Below are positions 24,206 to 38,560 of a DNA stretch of 64,000 nt, in pieces. The DNA comes from Certhia americana (lineage: Eukaryota; Chordata; Aves; Passeriformes; Certhiidae), in the NCBI GenBank assembly GCA_018697195.1, contig CM031857.1, forward strand, positions 65,149,972 through 65,213,971. Reading direction: 5' to 3'. Below the pieces are notes generated by a model. The model saw only the letters and a program-made list of their open reading frames with translations. It searched no databases and had not been told where the DNA came from. The first letter of the stretch is position 1, and every line of letters starts with the position of its first letter. Made by a program: the position numbers and the translations under genes.

Positions 24206-27200
24206 CCGTGCATACTCTTCTTACCAAGGGCTCAGTCATTAACTGACACATATTGATGCAACTCAGTACAATGCAAGGACATCAGAATGTACCCTAGATA
24301 TCATGCAGATTCTGCATAGTTGTATGATTACAAAGGAGTTTGTCAGACTCCCTTTTTTCCATTTTGGTCTTGACCATGGCAAGTTATATATCTTTTGGGG
24401 GAGTCAAATTTCTTTTTATTTATTTAATTAGGGTTTCAATAATGGTTGTACTTCTTTATTTATTTTATCAGGTACATTAAAATTGCATCTGAAAGTTGAT
24501 CCTAGTTGCCTAAAAAGAGTTCTCTCCTGGACTGAATGCAGTATTTTTCTAAGTGGACATACTCTAGGACCACAAAAATTGAAATCTGCAGTAGCAAAAG
24601 GTTGGAGTGTTGATGACCTCAGGATGGGCCATCCATAACTCAAAGTCCCAGTTCATTCCAACAGTCCCCATGACCTTTCCTACAGAAGGAAGCAACCTTT
24701 ATTAATCACACTCAGGTGCAGATTTCTTGTCTCATCTCCTCACCAGCTCTGTCATGCTGGCCAGTATTTACAGTGCTAAAGTAATAGCATTTCCTCCTAT
24801 GTCCTTCCACAGAACTACCCACACAGGCATTTGGACATCTAATGCTGTGCTGGTACCACTCAGGTCTTTTATAGCCAGTGGAAAGAAGAAGAGGCCACTT
24901 CAAGGTACTCGTCCATCTGAACTCTCACAGGCAGCTACTGCCAGAAGAGGCAAATCTTCCTCTAGAAGTGTCTGTTGACTGTGATGACCATCTCAGATGG
25001 AAAGATCTGCTTTTGGGGAGATCCTCTACTGGGTGCTGTTCTTCTTACTTCCCTGTGGCTCAGGCTGAGGACAAGGAGTAAGACCCTGCTCCTTATGCCC
25101 TGTTTGTCACAATTTTTGCTACAATTACTGCTTTCTCATAAAGCCATCATTCAAAAACTTTCCAGGTTAAGGTTACTGAAAAGAGTTAACGTTGACCAAG
25201 GAAAGCTTCAGATCATTCAGAGTCATAAAGGATTTTTTTCAGCTATATTTAAATTTTCCAGTCATGTTACAAATGGTGAGAAAAAACTGGTTCTAGATCT
25301 CTGAACCATTTCCTATCTACTTCACTGAGACTCAAAGCAGGCTCTGAAATATGTACTATGTGGATGTATCCTCTGTCCTCATGGTACCTCACAGCAGCAT
25401 GAATAGCTCTGCAGTCATTTTGTAGTAAGATACAAAAATTTGGCCCTAAATATGAGTATTTTCTTTCTGACTTTTAAAATAATATAGAAATATTTACTTC
25501 ATTAGTAAAAAAATATTATATATTCCTGGTATTGAAAACTAGTTCAACTTCTCCACTCCGAGTCTAGTGTGAAAAATCATTATCAAATCTTGTTCCAAAC
25601 TGCTGCCAGAATTGTTATGCTTTCATTAATCAAAAGAAGTAAGTCAAAACTTAAACAAAACTAGTTAGAAAATACATTTATAAACAGTACATAATACTAT
25701 TGCATAGCTGAAACCATTTTTCCTCTACTAAAAATATGGCTTCCCCAAATGATTTTTACCCAAAATTAAAAAGATTAAAAAGACTCTTCCATGTTGTATC
25801 CTTTTTTTGGGTAGAAATTTCTTTGCCTTTGTATCAGTGGTTGCAGTGAAGGTACTGCACTTGCATGACATAGCCGGAAAGAGTCGGATCACTAGTAAGC
25901 ATGGTGAAGTTGATTCATATAAATGAGAAAGGAAATTGAAAATATATCATTTTTTCTCTATGTTTGCCAGGAAAATGGATCAGTGCTCTCCTACTTTCTA
26001 AGACTACTCAGAATCTTACTGATATTTTAGGTCTAAAATTTTCAAAATATTTTAAGATATACCAGATAAAAATGACCCACTTAAAAATTCTGTAAGCCTT
26101 AATTAACTCAAAAACTGCTCTTCCATGCAACTGCTGAGATACAGAAAGCTCCTAACATAGATCTTTACAATTTACTTAATGTTATGCTTGCTGTAGTTTA
26201 TGCAGGCTCAACACATGAAGTTTGTGAAAATTTTTTTAAGAATGTGTGGCATGGTTTTGCAATACACAAAGAAATTTAAGAAAGATTAGAATGACATTAA
26301 TTCAAAGTAACATCCAAACCATTATGTTATAATAAATAACAGAAACAAATTTACACTGAAGGGTAGCGCTAGAGAGATGAACTTACTCTGAACTTACTTT
26401 AATGAAATATCAACTCAGAAAAAAAAAAGGCAGACTAATGTGACTTTGTTTTCTTGATGTCCCATGTGAAATAAACTTTGAGTGTGAGTATGTTTGAAAC
26501 AGAGCAAATGTACATATTATACACAGGAAGCGTGGATATTTGTGGATGTGAGATAAGCAATGATTGAGGGAATCTTAAAATAATGCATTTTTAAGAAAAA
26601 CCACATTGTAAACACAGCCAATTAAAACATAACTGCATATCTTAGTAGCAAAATAATATGACCTCTTGCCTTTAAAACATTTTAAAATACTTAATTCCTG
26701 CACAAGTCCTCTTTTCTCCAAAGGATGAGATATCTTTTGTTTCCAAATAATCATTAGCCTAACATCTTTTAAACTGCAGCAAAAGAACTACTAATGTTCC
26801 TCTTATGCTACTAGCAGAGCAATGCTGCAAAGTGATGAGCTCTTGCTGGGAAACAGAGATTTGGTATTTTCAGTCTAAACACATCAAAGGAAGTGTTAGG
26901 AGAGAAGTCAGGGCAAAAGGGGAAAAAGGGTCAATCTTCAACTCCATTGTCAGAGTGGGGAGCACAACAATGAAAAGAAAGAGGGGGGAAAAAAGAAAGA
27001 ATGAGGCAGAACAAAGAAGTGTCCGGGCCTGCCTTGGTTTGTGCTGGGAACTGAGATGTTATAAATTAACAAATAAACAAGGATAGGACAAGCTGTTACC
27101 CAAGCCTCTACAGTATCTGGGCAGAGATGATTATGTGTCTTGACATATGAACTAAATCACCATAATAGGCAAGTCTGAAGGCGACACGTATCTTTAAAAT

Positions 27201-28084
27201 ACTTGTAAATGCTACAACCACTCCATCCATTGTTCCTCAGTTTCCCAAATTCACCTGGTTTTGTTCAAACTAGATTTTATCTGTAAACAGCAGCTGTTTT
27301 GGGCCAAATACAACGAACATATTTCACTGTATTTGGTTTGTTGCCATTCTATTTTATTCTTTCAGCAGATAACATGGAAACAGACATCCTGGAAGCTGTG
27401 ACAGCTATTTAAACAATAATAGATGAATAGAGGTAGCCATTCTCTTGTCTTCGTTCCTAAAAGCAAGTAGGATAAGTTCAGACCAGTCACCAATCAAACT
27501 GGAAAATATTGATATTGCCAGGATTTGAAAGCAAGCAATAATAGCTGGCTGAAAAAAACCCTATACAAATTACTGCCATTCTGTAATCATGTCATGCTTT
27601 TTTTGCAATGCATCTTGAGGCTTTTCTCTGCAAAATATTCCACATATATTTGTTCCTAACACAGGCTCACTCATACCATTTGAATGATGAAAGAGGATTC
27701 TGCTTCCACTTTTTATTACCATAAATCTGGTGCATATATTTGTTCTACATTGTAGAAACAATCTATTCCATTTGGCTTAATATTATTTCAGTTTACGTTG
27801 TCAAACACTCTTTAGTACAAAGCTTTATATTTCACCTTCCTCACTGTTAGAGGTTTCAAGCGTGAGAAGCTTTCCTGTTTTAATTGATCCATAATTCTTG
27901 ATTTATATTAACACAAAAGAACAAGGGGTCCCAAATTCTCAATTGAAATGCTTAATAATTTCAGGCAGATAAAAACAAAGAAACAAACAAACAAATAAAT
28001 AAAATCCTCTTGACCAATTCCCATACAATTTGGCTGCTTTAAAGATTTGGTTATTCAAGATTAACCCTGCAAGTAACCGGGGGC

Positions 28085-28213
28085 TTATAAACTCTTATAA
28101 AACCCTTATAAAAATATGTATATATATATATTAGAAGAGTTATATGTATATATATTTTGTAAGAGTTGTGTATATATATATATTTTATAAGAGTTATATA
28201 TATATATATATAC
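28085..28213. repeat. AT-rich minisatellite (about 35-bp unit)
   Basis: About four imperfect units of a TTTATAAGAGTTATATGTATATATAT-like motif occur in tandem: a TATA dinucleotide run separated by AAGAGTT and TTATAAAA segments. The last unit ends in a pure TA run. Units are preceded by two TTATAAAA copies at 28093-28113. Confidence 0.9.
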
Positions 28214-29155
28214 TTTTAATTTTCTTTTTAATCTACAATTTATTTACTTCTTTTTATACAAACAACAGTTCTCCAGGAAACCCAAATACTTTGAAATTTA
28301 AAGATTTGCAACTGTGACTGATGGAAATCAGAAAGCAATATTAAATATTCAAATAGACTGACTGATGGGTTAATATTTCTGTAACACTTGGAAGAGGCTG
28401 GTGCTCTCAGAGTTAATACCATAGCAAATGTTGTCCGTTGAGCTTTACTTCTTGGATTGTATGTTAACCTAAGGAATAACCTTTGGGAACAGCAACTCTC
28501 TAAGACTGAAATATGATTATAAAATTAAAAACCTACATGGAAGGGATCACAGCTACTAAGTTTCTTGGATATGTACTTTATGCAAAATGGCTTTGCACCT
28601 GGTGCAATTGCATATATTTGTGCAAGTTGGTCTTACAGAACTCGTTAATCTATGTATCAAGTTTACCATTGTGGTCCATTTTCCCAAGTAGCATGGCTTC
28701 CAGATATACACACCTTCACTTGATGTAAAGAACTACATAGGATTAAATAAGGACATAAGAACTTAGTTTTATGTGTTCCCTTTGAAGGTAGGTTTAGATG
28801 CAGGACTTTCCCACCAACAGTAAGACTCATATTTCCTGACAATTCTCTGAGATTTTAACCACTGAAAACCTAATGTACTGACTTGATGCTTTTCCTATTT
28901 GGGAAAAAAATTCAATTAATAAATTTCCAATATTTCTTTAATCCTTTTAAAAAACATGCAGTCTCTACAGATCATTCTTCACCACTGCACAGGATCATTG
29001 ATCATACTGCTATGGAGTTGCCTCCATAATGGCAAATTAGAGCCAGAGGGAGAATCACTTCTTGAACACAACTTTTGGGATCACTCTTTCTCCAAGGTTC
29101 AGTGGTCCCCCTTTTATGCTGATACCTTGTAAGCCAATCTGTCTATAAGCATATT

Positions 29156-29179
29156 GGGGGGTGGGGGTGGGGGGGGGGG
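29156..29179 (+). repeat. G-run with quadruplex potential
   Basis: Three G blocks of 6, 5 and 11 residues are separated by single T residues on the plus strand. The long third block can supply two G-tracts, so a G-quadruplex is sterically possible. The gene's transcript carries the C-rich complement. The run heads a purine-rich stretch to about 29395. Confidence 0.9.
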
Positions 29180-32100
29180 AAGGAACTTATTGCTGGTTGG
29201 AATAAGGACATGGAGGGTTAGAAACAGAGAGGACCTGACAAAAGATGGGGAGTAATCAAGAAGTGAGGAAATAGAAAGTTGAGAATATAGGGAAGGACAC
29301 TCAAGGTGGCCAAACACTTTGGAAAGGAATAATATGAGTGGGATTATAAGGTGAAGGAGTGGAGCAGAAAGACTGTCCAGGAGCAAGAAATTTATACTGA
29401 CTCAACAAGAAATAAACAAAACAGCTAAACTGGTTTTTTTTTACATGCAACAGATTTTGCACAAGTAATTTTTGTGGAATTTCAAGAATTTTAGTTGAAT
29501 GTAAGTGAAATTTACAGCTGTCAAAGCAAATATATAAAATACATTCTCTAAAGATTGCATATTTTAGTTTGTTAAGGAATTACGGGTATAGAATCACTAA
29601 AATGAACAGAAAGAGCTGGCAATATATATTCAAAAAGCAAAAATGTAATTAGTGATGATGTTCCAGCTGTGAGGATTTCTTCAGGCTTTTTGGACTAGAT
29701 CAAGTTGAGTTTATTCTTCATTTTACATGTCCCTAGGAGGGCCTCAGAGTCAATCAGCGCAACTTATCTAATTTTCTCTTTCAATAAAAGGATTATTTTA
29801 ATAACCTTTATCTTATTTTGCAGCCTATTACTGATTAGGGCTGGGTCAAGCAGTATTGGCTTATTTATTTATTCTAAGGATTTCATAATATTTTAGAAAA
29901 AATTATCATTCCTATTTTTTAACAAACATATTTTACAATACAATGTAAGAATGTTAAAATGCCAGTGATATTTCTGTTCTGTGTACTTCGGCATCATAAC
30001 ACATAACATGAAAGCAAAATTTTGTGGTTTCTCTGTCCCCATAATAAAAAGTATCCTGTTTACTCACAGACTTTTTCACACAATTTTTTAAAGTGCATTG
30101 AAGAGTCAGGAAAAGAGAAGGAATGGAATAGTCAGGGATGATTCTCTTTATATCTGATGATCATAAAATACATATATCTTCAACACCTCACAGCAATATT
30201 CAGTAACTCCGAAGAAATTAAGAATTTAACTTTAAATTCCTAAAGATTAAATAATTGTTAAAATATGAAATGGTTGTTAAAAAGGCATTCTAAATATTTT
30301 TTATTGCATTTTTAACAATATATTAGTATTAAAAAAAAAAACACTTTATACTTTGATAACCTGCAATTTTTAATTGTAAGAACTATGCCCATTATTTCTT
30401 TTTTACAGATCCTTACATGTTACTGGCAGGAATCAGATGCAGAGTAAGGCCATCTGTGCTTTGGATGCTGAAAAAAATATAAAAGTATTTCACCAGTTCA
30501 TGTCAAACATCCCAACTGGTACTCTGCTAACTCTGCTCCACTAGCCAGGCAGTATTGAGAGCTAAAAAGAAATGTTTCTTGGCTTTGTAGCAATTCTGTG
30601 AGAACTGTTTATATGCTTATAAGTAAGCAGAGGGTTCTGCAAATACATTTCTCTATAGTTTCACAAGACTCATTCTCAGCTTCTTCCAAAGTCGCATTGA
30701 GGGGTGTCCATGATCATCTACTCAGTGAAGAGATACTCGGTTAGAAAATCAAACCCCAACATTCACAAATCCAGCTATTTAATCTCCTTTATTGCACTGG
30801 CACAGAAGCTGGCTCCCTGATTATATATCCAGCTTTCCTAAATGTATGCCGAATCAAATGATCAAGCCAAGTATTTTCAGTCAAAGCTAAATTCCTGATT
30901 AACATCAAACTTCAAATTAGGGACTGGGCTTTAGGGCTGCATAATGAAGGTATTGTAGACTAAACCTCACATTTTCAAAATTATGGACATAAATATGCAC
31001 ATCTCTACTGATAAAAGCAATACACAAGGCAATGCATCTACAGTATGCATACTTGGTTTTGTGCTGCCCTTTCCTCCCCATAACTGCCTCCATATGGCTC
31101 CTGCAAAATGCAGAGAAAAAAACATTATAGACAATATAACAACTGCATTTTGCTAGATTTTACTGGATCATTTCAAGGGCCACATGATTTGTATTAATAA
31201 TCCTCTGGACATGTTTCATGGAAGTTGAAAAGCCTCTATAATTTGGGGATTTAAGGTGGTTTAAAAATAAGGAATATCAACAATATGAGCATTTTCTTCA
31301 TTGTCATCTAAAATAACAGCACTCCTCCTTTGTAAGTGTAACAGTAGTAAGAAGGAAGTTTTTGATAAGAGCACAGCTGGTAACTTGTAATTCTCTGAAG
31401 ATGAAGGGTTTATATTAATACCTGGAAATGCATTGTATTCACACTATTTTCCTTAGTCTGTGTTCAGTTAATAACTCTAATATTCATTCTCTTTAGGAAA
31501 AAACCAAAAAAAGTCGGTGTTTTCAAGAAGTCCGTATCTAGCCATGTTGCAATTATGGGGGCCTGAGTTCTAATACTCCTGCTACCTTGTCACATGGCAC
31601 ATGTTCTTGGTAGTCTACTGACAGCATGAATCAGATGCCCCGAAAGAAAATGAATATATGGTAATGTGTCTGAGCAACACTCGTCAGCTGTCACTCATTC
31701 AGCAACTCATAACCTGTCCCATACCCTCATCCCCAGAGTGCTGGCAAGCAGATGAGGTTGACCAGGCATGCTTGGCATCTGGTGAAGAGTGGCAGCACAG
31801 AAGTCAGCAGTACTGCATTTCACAAATAAATATGTCAGAGAAGTTCAACAGAGAAGGCAAAAGAGGCTTAAACACTTCTCATGTATGACAACTTATACTG
31901 CCTATCTATCCCAGCAGATAAATATTTAGCTGGTCAGAACATGTAAAATTGGATCTATTGATTAATATAAGTGCTTTATTTAACTGCGTATTTATTCTGA
32001 ATACTGTCATGTTTCTTTTTACGAAAATGAGAAAATCTCGTATTTTCTATAAATACATAAAAAGTCCAGGGACACTGCTTTTTGCAGAAACCCAGTATTT

Positions 32101-34887
32101 AAAAACATATATACTCATATTCTCTTCATTTCCCTGCAAGATCCTATTAATTGCCCATGATTTTAACAACCTCTTTATTGCTAGGTATACTAGCAATTAC
32201 CTCTAATATTTGGACTTATAACACATGGACCAGTGAATAAGATGACCATCTGAAAATGCACAGCAAGACAGAAACATATTTAGGAAAGCTGTTCCTGAGT
32301 TTTTGCCTTGCCAAAATTCTTGCCTGGGATGTATTAGTGTCAAAGATGCCAGTAAAATAAAATAAACAGGAACCAAATCAGACGGACTCAACTGACACAG
32401 CTGTATGGGGCTACTGGGCAATACATTCAGGGATTCATGAACATACAATGAAAAGCTTCAAATGCTTTGGAAATTCAGGGGAAGGAGCCATGCTTTGGAA
32501 ACAAAGTACCAAAGGGACTGTGCTAGTCCTGTCCTGCAGTCAGACTTCTGAGAGGTTACGGGAACAGGTGTTCTATCATCAGTAGTTCAGTAGAGTGCCC
32601 AGTATTTGCTTGAGCACCCAAACGGCAACACACAGTTTTTACAGAAATATGTGATCTAGTAACTCCAGGTCTCAACTGTCTTCACACCTAATACACCAAG
32701 TGTTAGTAAAAACAAAAGGATGTGAAGCATCCTGTCTTGACAAACTCTTATCAGGAAGGGTACAAAAGGAGTCAGCTGTTTTAATATGAAGCAGTATAAG
32801 AGGCTTCCTTATTTTTGTGGCTGAAACACCAACATTTGCATAAGAGAGTATATTTAATTCACTTTTCCCAAATTATTCTATAATATTTTTTTTTTAGCAG
32901 ATATAATAAACACTCCTGATGCCTCTATCTATGGAATGCTTCCAGTACTCAGATGCAAATGTTGTAGACAATAATCAATGTACACAGTTTGGATTATATG
33001 GTTATGATATCCTAATAGAAATTTGGCTGTCTGCCTATGGGAGTTCAATATGAGCTTCATAGTTTATAGCATCAGAAACAGTCCCTTACAATATTATAGC
33101 CACATTTCTCAAACCATTGCCTATACATTATATCCTAATATCTGATTTTTACAGAAATCCATAATAATAAACAAACAAAACCCCTAAACCCCAGAGAGCT
33201 CAGAAACAAAATTCAGAATGAAAAGGCAAGCGTTTTTACATCTGATATGATTTCTCTTGCAATTCATTCATCAAACATCTGCAACAAGCTGCCAGAACAT
33301 GTCCATTAGTGAGATTTCTACAGCATTCACTAGCTTGATGTTCACTGATAGAATAATGCAGAAGTTTTGCCTCTAATGTTTTCTGCTCCATTTCAGGCAT
33401 TCACTTTAAAGTGAGATTTGGCCTGCATGTGTTTTCATGTCTTGGAATACATAATTTATGCTAATATATCAGAATACATATCAGAGAACAGAAAAAAATA
33501 TATCCTTTATGTATTTATGCATTATGAGTCACATTCAGCACTGATTTAAGAAGATAAAAAATAGTTTGGAGTCATCATGTAACATGGATCAGTTTGGTTT
33601 ACATTAAATACAGAAAATTAAAGTATCTTACACAGCAAACATGCCATACACTTGCCAGTAAATTAAAATCTTTATTTGGATCCAGTTTAAAATCTTCATG
33701 TAAATGAAGTATTTTGTTCAGTCTTTTATCTGCATCATATCATAATATCAAGGAAATATATATTGCATCTCCACTACAGGGACTGGTCTTCTTACTGATT
33801 TTGTTTCATTTCATAACTTCTGTAAATGTTTCAATGTTTATGCCAATAACTTAATTGAAAAACTCTTTATTTTAATCCTGAAGCAATTATAAATGTTATG
33901 TAACAGAAACAAAATAGAAATCCCAATAGTGGTTCAAAGGTTCTCTAAGACTTTACAACAATTTATTTATGTGATAACTGTAAATAAACAAAACAGAAAT
34001 CAAAATATCTTTAGCATTATTGTACTGTGCAAGCAGTTACTGCCTAAACAAACTGAAACAGACTGCACAAGCTTTATTATCTCAACCTGATGATATTATA
34101 TATTTAAGGACAATACTTTTATTCTGTATCCCAACAACAGGCTGGCTTTTAGCCTGTCCAGTAAAAAAGCAAGAGCCACATCAGGAAATGACCACCCTGC
34201 ATGGTTTTGTGAGCTCCTGAACCCAGAAGATTGAGACATCAAATTCAGGGATTTTTTTGTACAGATTTTGAAAAGGAAGTCAGTGCTACTTATGAAGGCT
34301 GGTTGTATACTAAATTCTAGTACAATTACAAACTATTTAGAACAAAGAGTTCAAAAGGTAAAATCTAAATTCTTTATTCTCACAATCACTCTGTCTTCTC
34401 TTTGTCCTAGCTGTTCTGCAAATCAGCTGATTCTACTGCTTCCTGCACTTTTTCCTTACATCTTAAACACTTTCCTCAGTAGCACTGATTGTCTCTAAAG
34501 TGTCTTTGTTTCAGTAGTTTCTTCCCCTTTCAAGATAAAGAAATTAGTTTCCTTGTTGAAATTGCAGGACCAGACAAGAAACAAATACAATTAGAGAAAA
34601 GGAAAAGATTTTGACAGAAATCTGAAGGGACAAGTCAGCCTAGATTCTCTCTCCGTAAACAGAATAAAACAGATCTTGACTTCTTTTTTCCTTATTCATT
34701 CTCACGTATAAAAATGTGAAAACAAGATCCAAATCATTGTCAAATCACATAAGAAAACAGAAAAGAAGATCTTAAAAATACATCTTTAAAATACAAAATA
34801 CAGCTTTTTTACTGTATTTTGAAAAAATCATAGCTGAAGTGGTCCTGATTTGACTTTTGCTTTTTTTGCAAAAAAGCTCCAACCCAG

Positions 34888-34920
34888 ACAAACCCAACCA
34901 ACCAACCAATCAACCAACAA
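34888..34920. repeat. CAAC-type short simple repeat
   Basis: This is an ACCAACCAACCAATCAACCAAC run. A similar but shorter one occurs near 44440-44460. Confidence 0.85.
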
Positions 34921-37900
34921 AAATCTAAGAAAATATAGATATGTTTGCATGGGAACATGTAGGAGGGTTCAACATTAGTTCCAGTGGTTTGAAAGGTGAT
35001 CATTTTTCTATCCTACTTTACTATGCCTTTCATCTACAAAAGAAGATGAAAAGACCACTATGTAAAACCAAACTCTTTATAGAGGCACTAAATTTAAATC
35101 AATTATCTTATCTATGCTTAATTTAAATTCCTCAAAAGATTAAGAGTACAGAAGACATTTCTAAGTCCAGGACCTGCCTCACAACTCTTGCACAGTGTGC
35201 TAAATTTGTTTTTCAGGTTAAGAACAGGAGAGAAAAGAAACCCAAGGGAACACATTGAGAGAAACTGCTTTAACCCTATCACTATTTTTGGATGTTCTGT
35301 CTTTGTACAACATTAAGGGTGGCATCATACAGTCCCATTATACAACAGATGTTAAATGTGAAGTAAAAAAGTCAATTGTAAATGATTGATTATCCTCTTT
35401 CAAACTATTTCAAAATAAGCCCTGATTATTTATACAGTTTTGGTCACTGCTTGAAAGAATTATATAAATCTAAACAACTGATCCCTTTTTTAATGGCTTT
35501 TGTGTGCAATGTATTATGTATGTTTTTACATTCTTCTATGTAAAAGGCCCTGGTGCACAAGAAATGTTTAGAGTTTTGAGTGCTCCACCCAGTCCATATG
35601 GTAGGTTTGCTCTGTGTGTGAAACCCACCTTTTTCCACCAGGTCCATATGGCAGGCTTAAGCTAGCCAGGGCCTTCTATCCTCCACAGGGGCCATATGGC
35701 AAAGAGAGCTCAGTGAACACTCACTGACCTTCTATTAATATTTTACATTTCTCTAGCACATACACACATATATGAACTGATCAGATTGAGGAGAAAAGAG
35801 TTGTGTCCAGAAACTTCTTTAGCCATATAACCAGTAAACCTATGGCAACAGGGTAATAGATGTGGAATCTGTTTTTTTTTTAGTTTTATTAAAAACTTAA
35901 ATATAAATTTATCAAATATAAAATTTATCAAATTATTTGATAAACTCATTTAATATTTTTAATATTTCAAAATACTATTATTTAATTATCTTTAAAAAAC
36001 TGGTACACATTAATACTGACATTTCACTAATTTTTTAATATTACCTTACCAGAATAGAACCAAATCCCTTGAAATCACCCACTAACAAAGGATGCATGCC
36101 ATTGATAGTAAAAGTGTTTGTTTCAAGATTCAGCTCTATGCTGCCCTACTAATAACATGTTTTGAACAGGCCACTGCTCTCTTACTGCAGAAAAATGAAT
36201 TGGCAATAAACCAGAGAAAGAATAACTCTACCGACAGGAAACCACATGTAGAGAGGTAACAATCTACAAGTCGTGTAAATAAGTTAATCTTTCTTGCAAG
36301 CACAATACCTCTACCCTTAGTACAGAAGTAAAAGGAAGAGTATGGTCTGAGAGTATCTTAAGAGAAATGTACAGAGCCTGTACATTTCCTGAAACTGTAG
36401 AATCAGATGTGAGAACATGAGTAAAACACTTGCATTGGGTTGGATGACAATGATCATGGATTTAAAATCAAATGAAAAGAAAATGTCAACTTTAAATCGT
36501 AATCTGTACTTTCAAAGCAATTATGCTAAAATTGATACATTGCTATAATGTTTACAACTTAATTCAAGCTTTGCTGTAATTCTGAAATAATTTAGGAACC
36601 CTTAGCATCTTATTTATGCAGGAAAGATGGAAGCAATTTGTAACATGTTTATGAAAGTTTTATTGTACGTACAATCTGATTTAAGAAATGGAACAATATT
36701 CTGCAGTAGCAGAAATTTTACAAACAAATTTTACTTACTTGAAACTCAGAACATTAGAAAATATAAAAATGATAATATACTGTTTTTATTTACAGGATTT
36801 ATAGTGCTTTCATCTGGTTTCCTCTTGTTTCAGTTCATGTAAATAACTTCTAGGTTGTCACATGAATATTCAAATATCGCAAAGAACTATCAGTGTTGAA
36901 AATAAATATCATAAAGAATTCAGAACAAGTATGCATGTACATACTCTCATAGTTTATTTTTGCATATAGAATTTATGTTTTTCTCTGCAAACAATCAATA
37001 AAACATGGAAAAGTTTTCCACAAGGAATTTATATTCTCATTTCAAAGGAGCCAGATAACAAGAAGCATTTTAAGAAACTAGAAGTATTTTATTAAAGATT
37101 AAAAAAGGCTAACTACTAAGTTCATGCTTCTTCCTCCTATCTTCCTGCTTTTGATCATTGCCAAATACAGATAAAGAAATGGAAAAAAAAAAAAGATTCA
37201 TTAATTTTAGGGTTTAAGAAACATGACCCCAAACACTTTTGACTCTAACTTTGACTGCAGGAAAGATATAGTATATAGCTTTAGTATTCATTTATCCCTT
37301 TTGTTTCAGTAGCTATTTTTTCAATAGATTCTCTATACACTGTCTTTTTCATGTCCCATTTATGTTTCCAATTTACAGTGTATAGGTACAAACTTCTGAA
37401 GGATCTGTCTATCTGCAGAAAGAAGATATGCAGAACTCACTTTGCAGTCAGTAGGGATTAGGGAGTGCCTAAAAGAGATGAATGGTAGAATTCCACTGTC
37501 TAGATCATCCAGTCTGCCATGGAAGCAAAACTCTACAAACAAGGACCTAAATTCTCAGCACAACGAAGGAGAGAAGGTAGGAATCCATCAGATGCAGCTC
37601 TTAGACAGTACCTAAACTTTAGCAACAAGATTCCCCATTATGAGGCTTCCGCATTCACTGCCTTCATTCCATGAATCATGCAAAGAACTTAGAGGACTAT
37701 TTTAGAGGCCTATGTTTCAACAGTATAGATCCCACTATATAATTTGGAACATAATATAAAGAAAGATACACTATCAGATAAGATAAAACAATCAAATGTT
37801 TATTTGTGTAATGAAATTTAGAGATAGAGAATCTAGTCATAATTAAAATTACTACACTCCTAAGATCCTTGTCATGTTAGTATAGCTCACAATTAAAAAA

Positions 37901-38329
37901 AAAATTCTTATAAAAGCATAAACTGTAATCTTATGCTTTGTACTTTCTTACTGAATCAGCAGCTTTCTCTTTTGGGAGTAGATGTTAAATTAATTGATCA
38001 TTTCAATTAAATTCTTTATACATACATATAAAGCAAGAAAAGCTACAAACCTGAATCCATAAATATAATTCAGTGGGATTTTGTTAAAGTTTAGATGTAT
38101 AGATTTGTATTTGAAATCCTCTGAAGGTTACAGGGTGAAACCTTCCAACAATATCTCCAAGTCTTCAGGGACCAAATCCCATTACGTGGAGTTCAGTGAA
38201 GAGGGTAAACACTACCATAAAGAAATACAAATTGCACATATTTCCCATTTAGCCAGTGTCACAAAAGTTCACCATTTAGAATTCTAACCAGTTAGGACTT
38301 ATTCTTGGAGGTCAAGTACCTTGTGAACC

Positions 38330-38560
38330 TTGTCATCTCACTGATGACATCATATCCCATCCATCAATTCTTTCAGGAGCACACTTGCCATCTGCTCAGC
38401 ACGCTATAATAACTTATTAGACATATTCACAGGGTAACAATCTGTACAATGACACTGTTATCTTAATGCTGGCACATCGAGAGATAGCAGCCATCGTTCC
38501 CCTGTCACAGCACAATTACTCTATCTTCTAACTTTAAAAGAGTAGTTACTTTGATATTTT
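38330..38560. promoter_or_regulatory. Candidate conserved intronic element
   Basis: This is unique sequence with retained CpGs (GCACGC, ATCGAG, ATCGTT) and a GATGACATCATAT palindrome-like site (half-CRE/AP-1 type) at its left edge. It is unlike the surrounding AT-rich intron. Function is inferred only. Confidence 0.3.

Larger units (their letters stand above)
23142..38300 (-). other. DACH1: Large DACH1 intron, proximal part
   Basis: This is intronic sequence upstream, in gene sense, of the exon at 22990-23141. It is AT-rich, with a TACATA microsatellite (24113-24205), an AT minisatellite (28085-28213), a G-run with purine-rich flank (29156-29395), a CAAC-type short repeat (34888-34920) and a triplet of CCATATGG palindromes (35594-35699). 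The interval 24430-25300 is somewhat less AT-rich and carries several short overlapping plus-strand open frames, none recognised. No exon was found. Confidence 0.75.

Noticed and set aside
29114..29386. Minus-strand open frame with a polyproline run
   Set aside because: The prolines come from the G-run at 29156-29179 and the rest from a purine tract; no homology or splice context.
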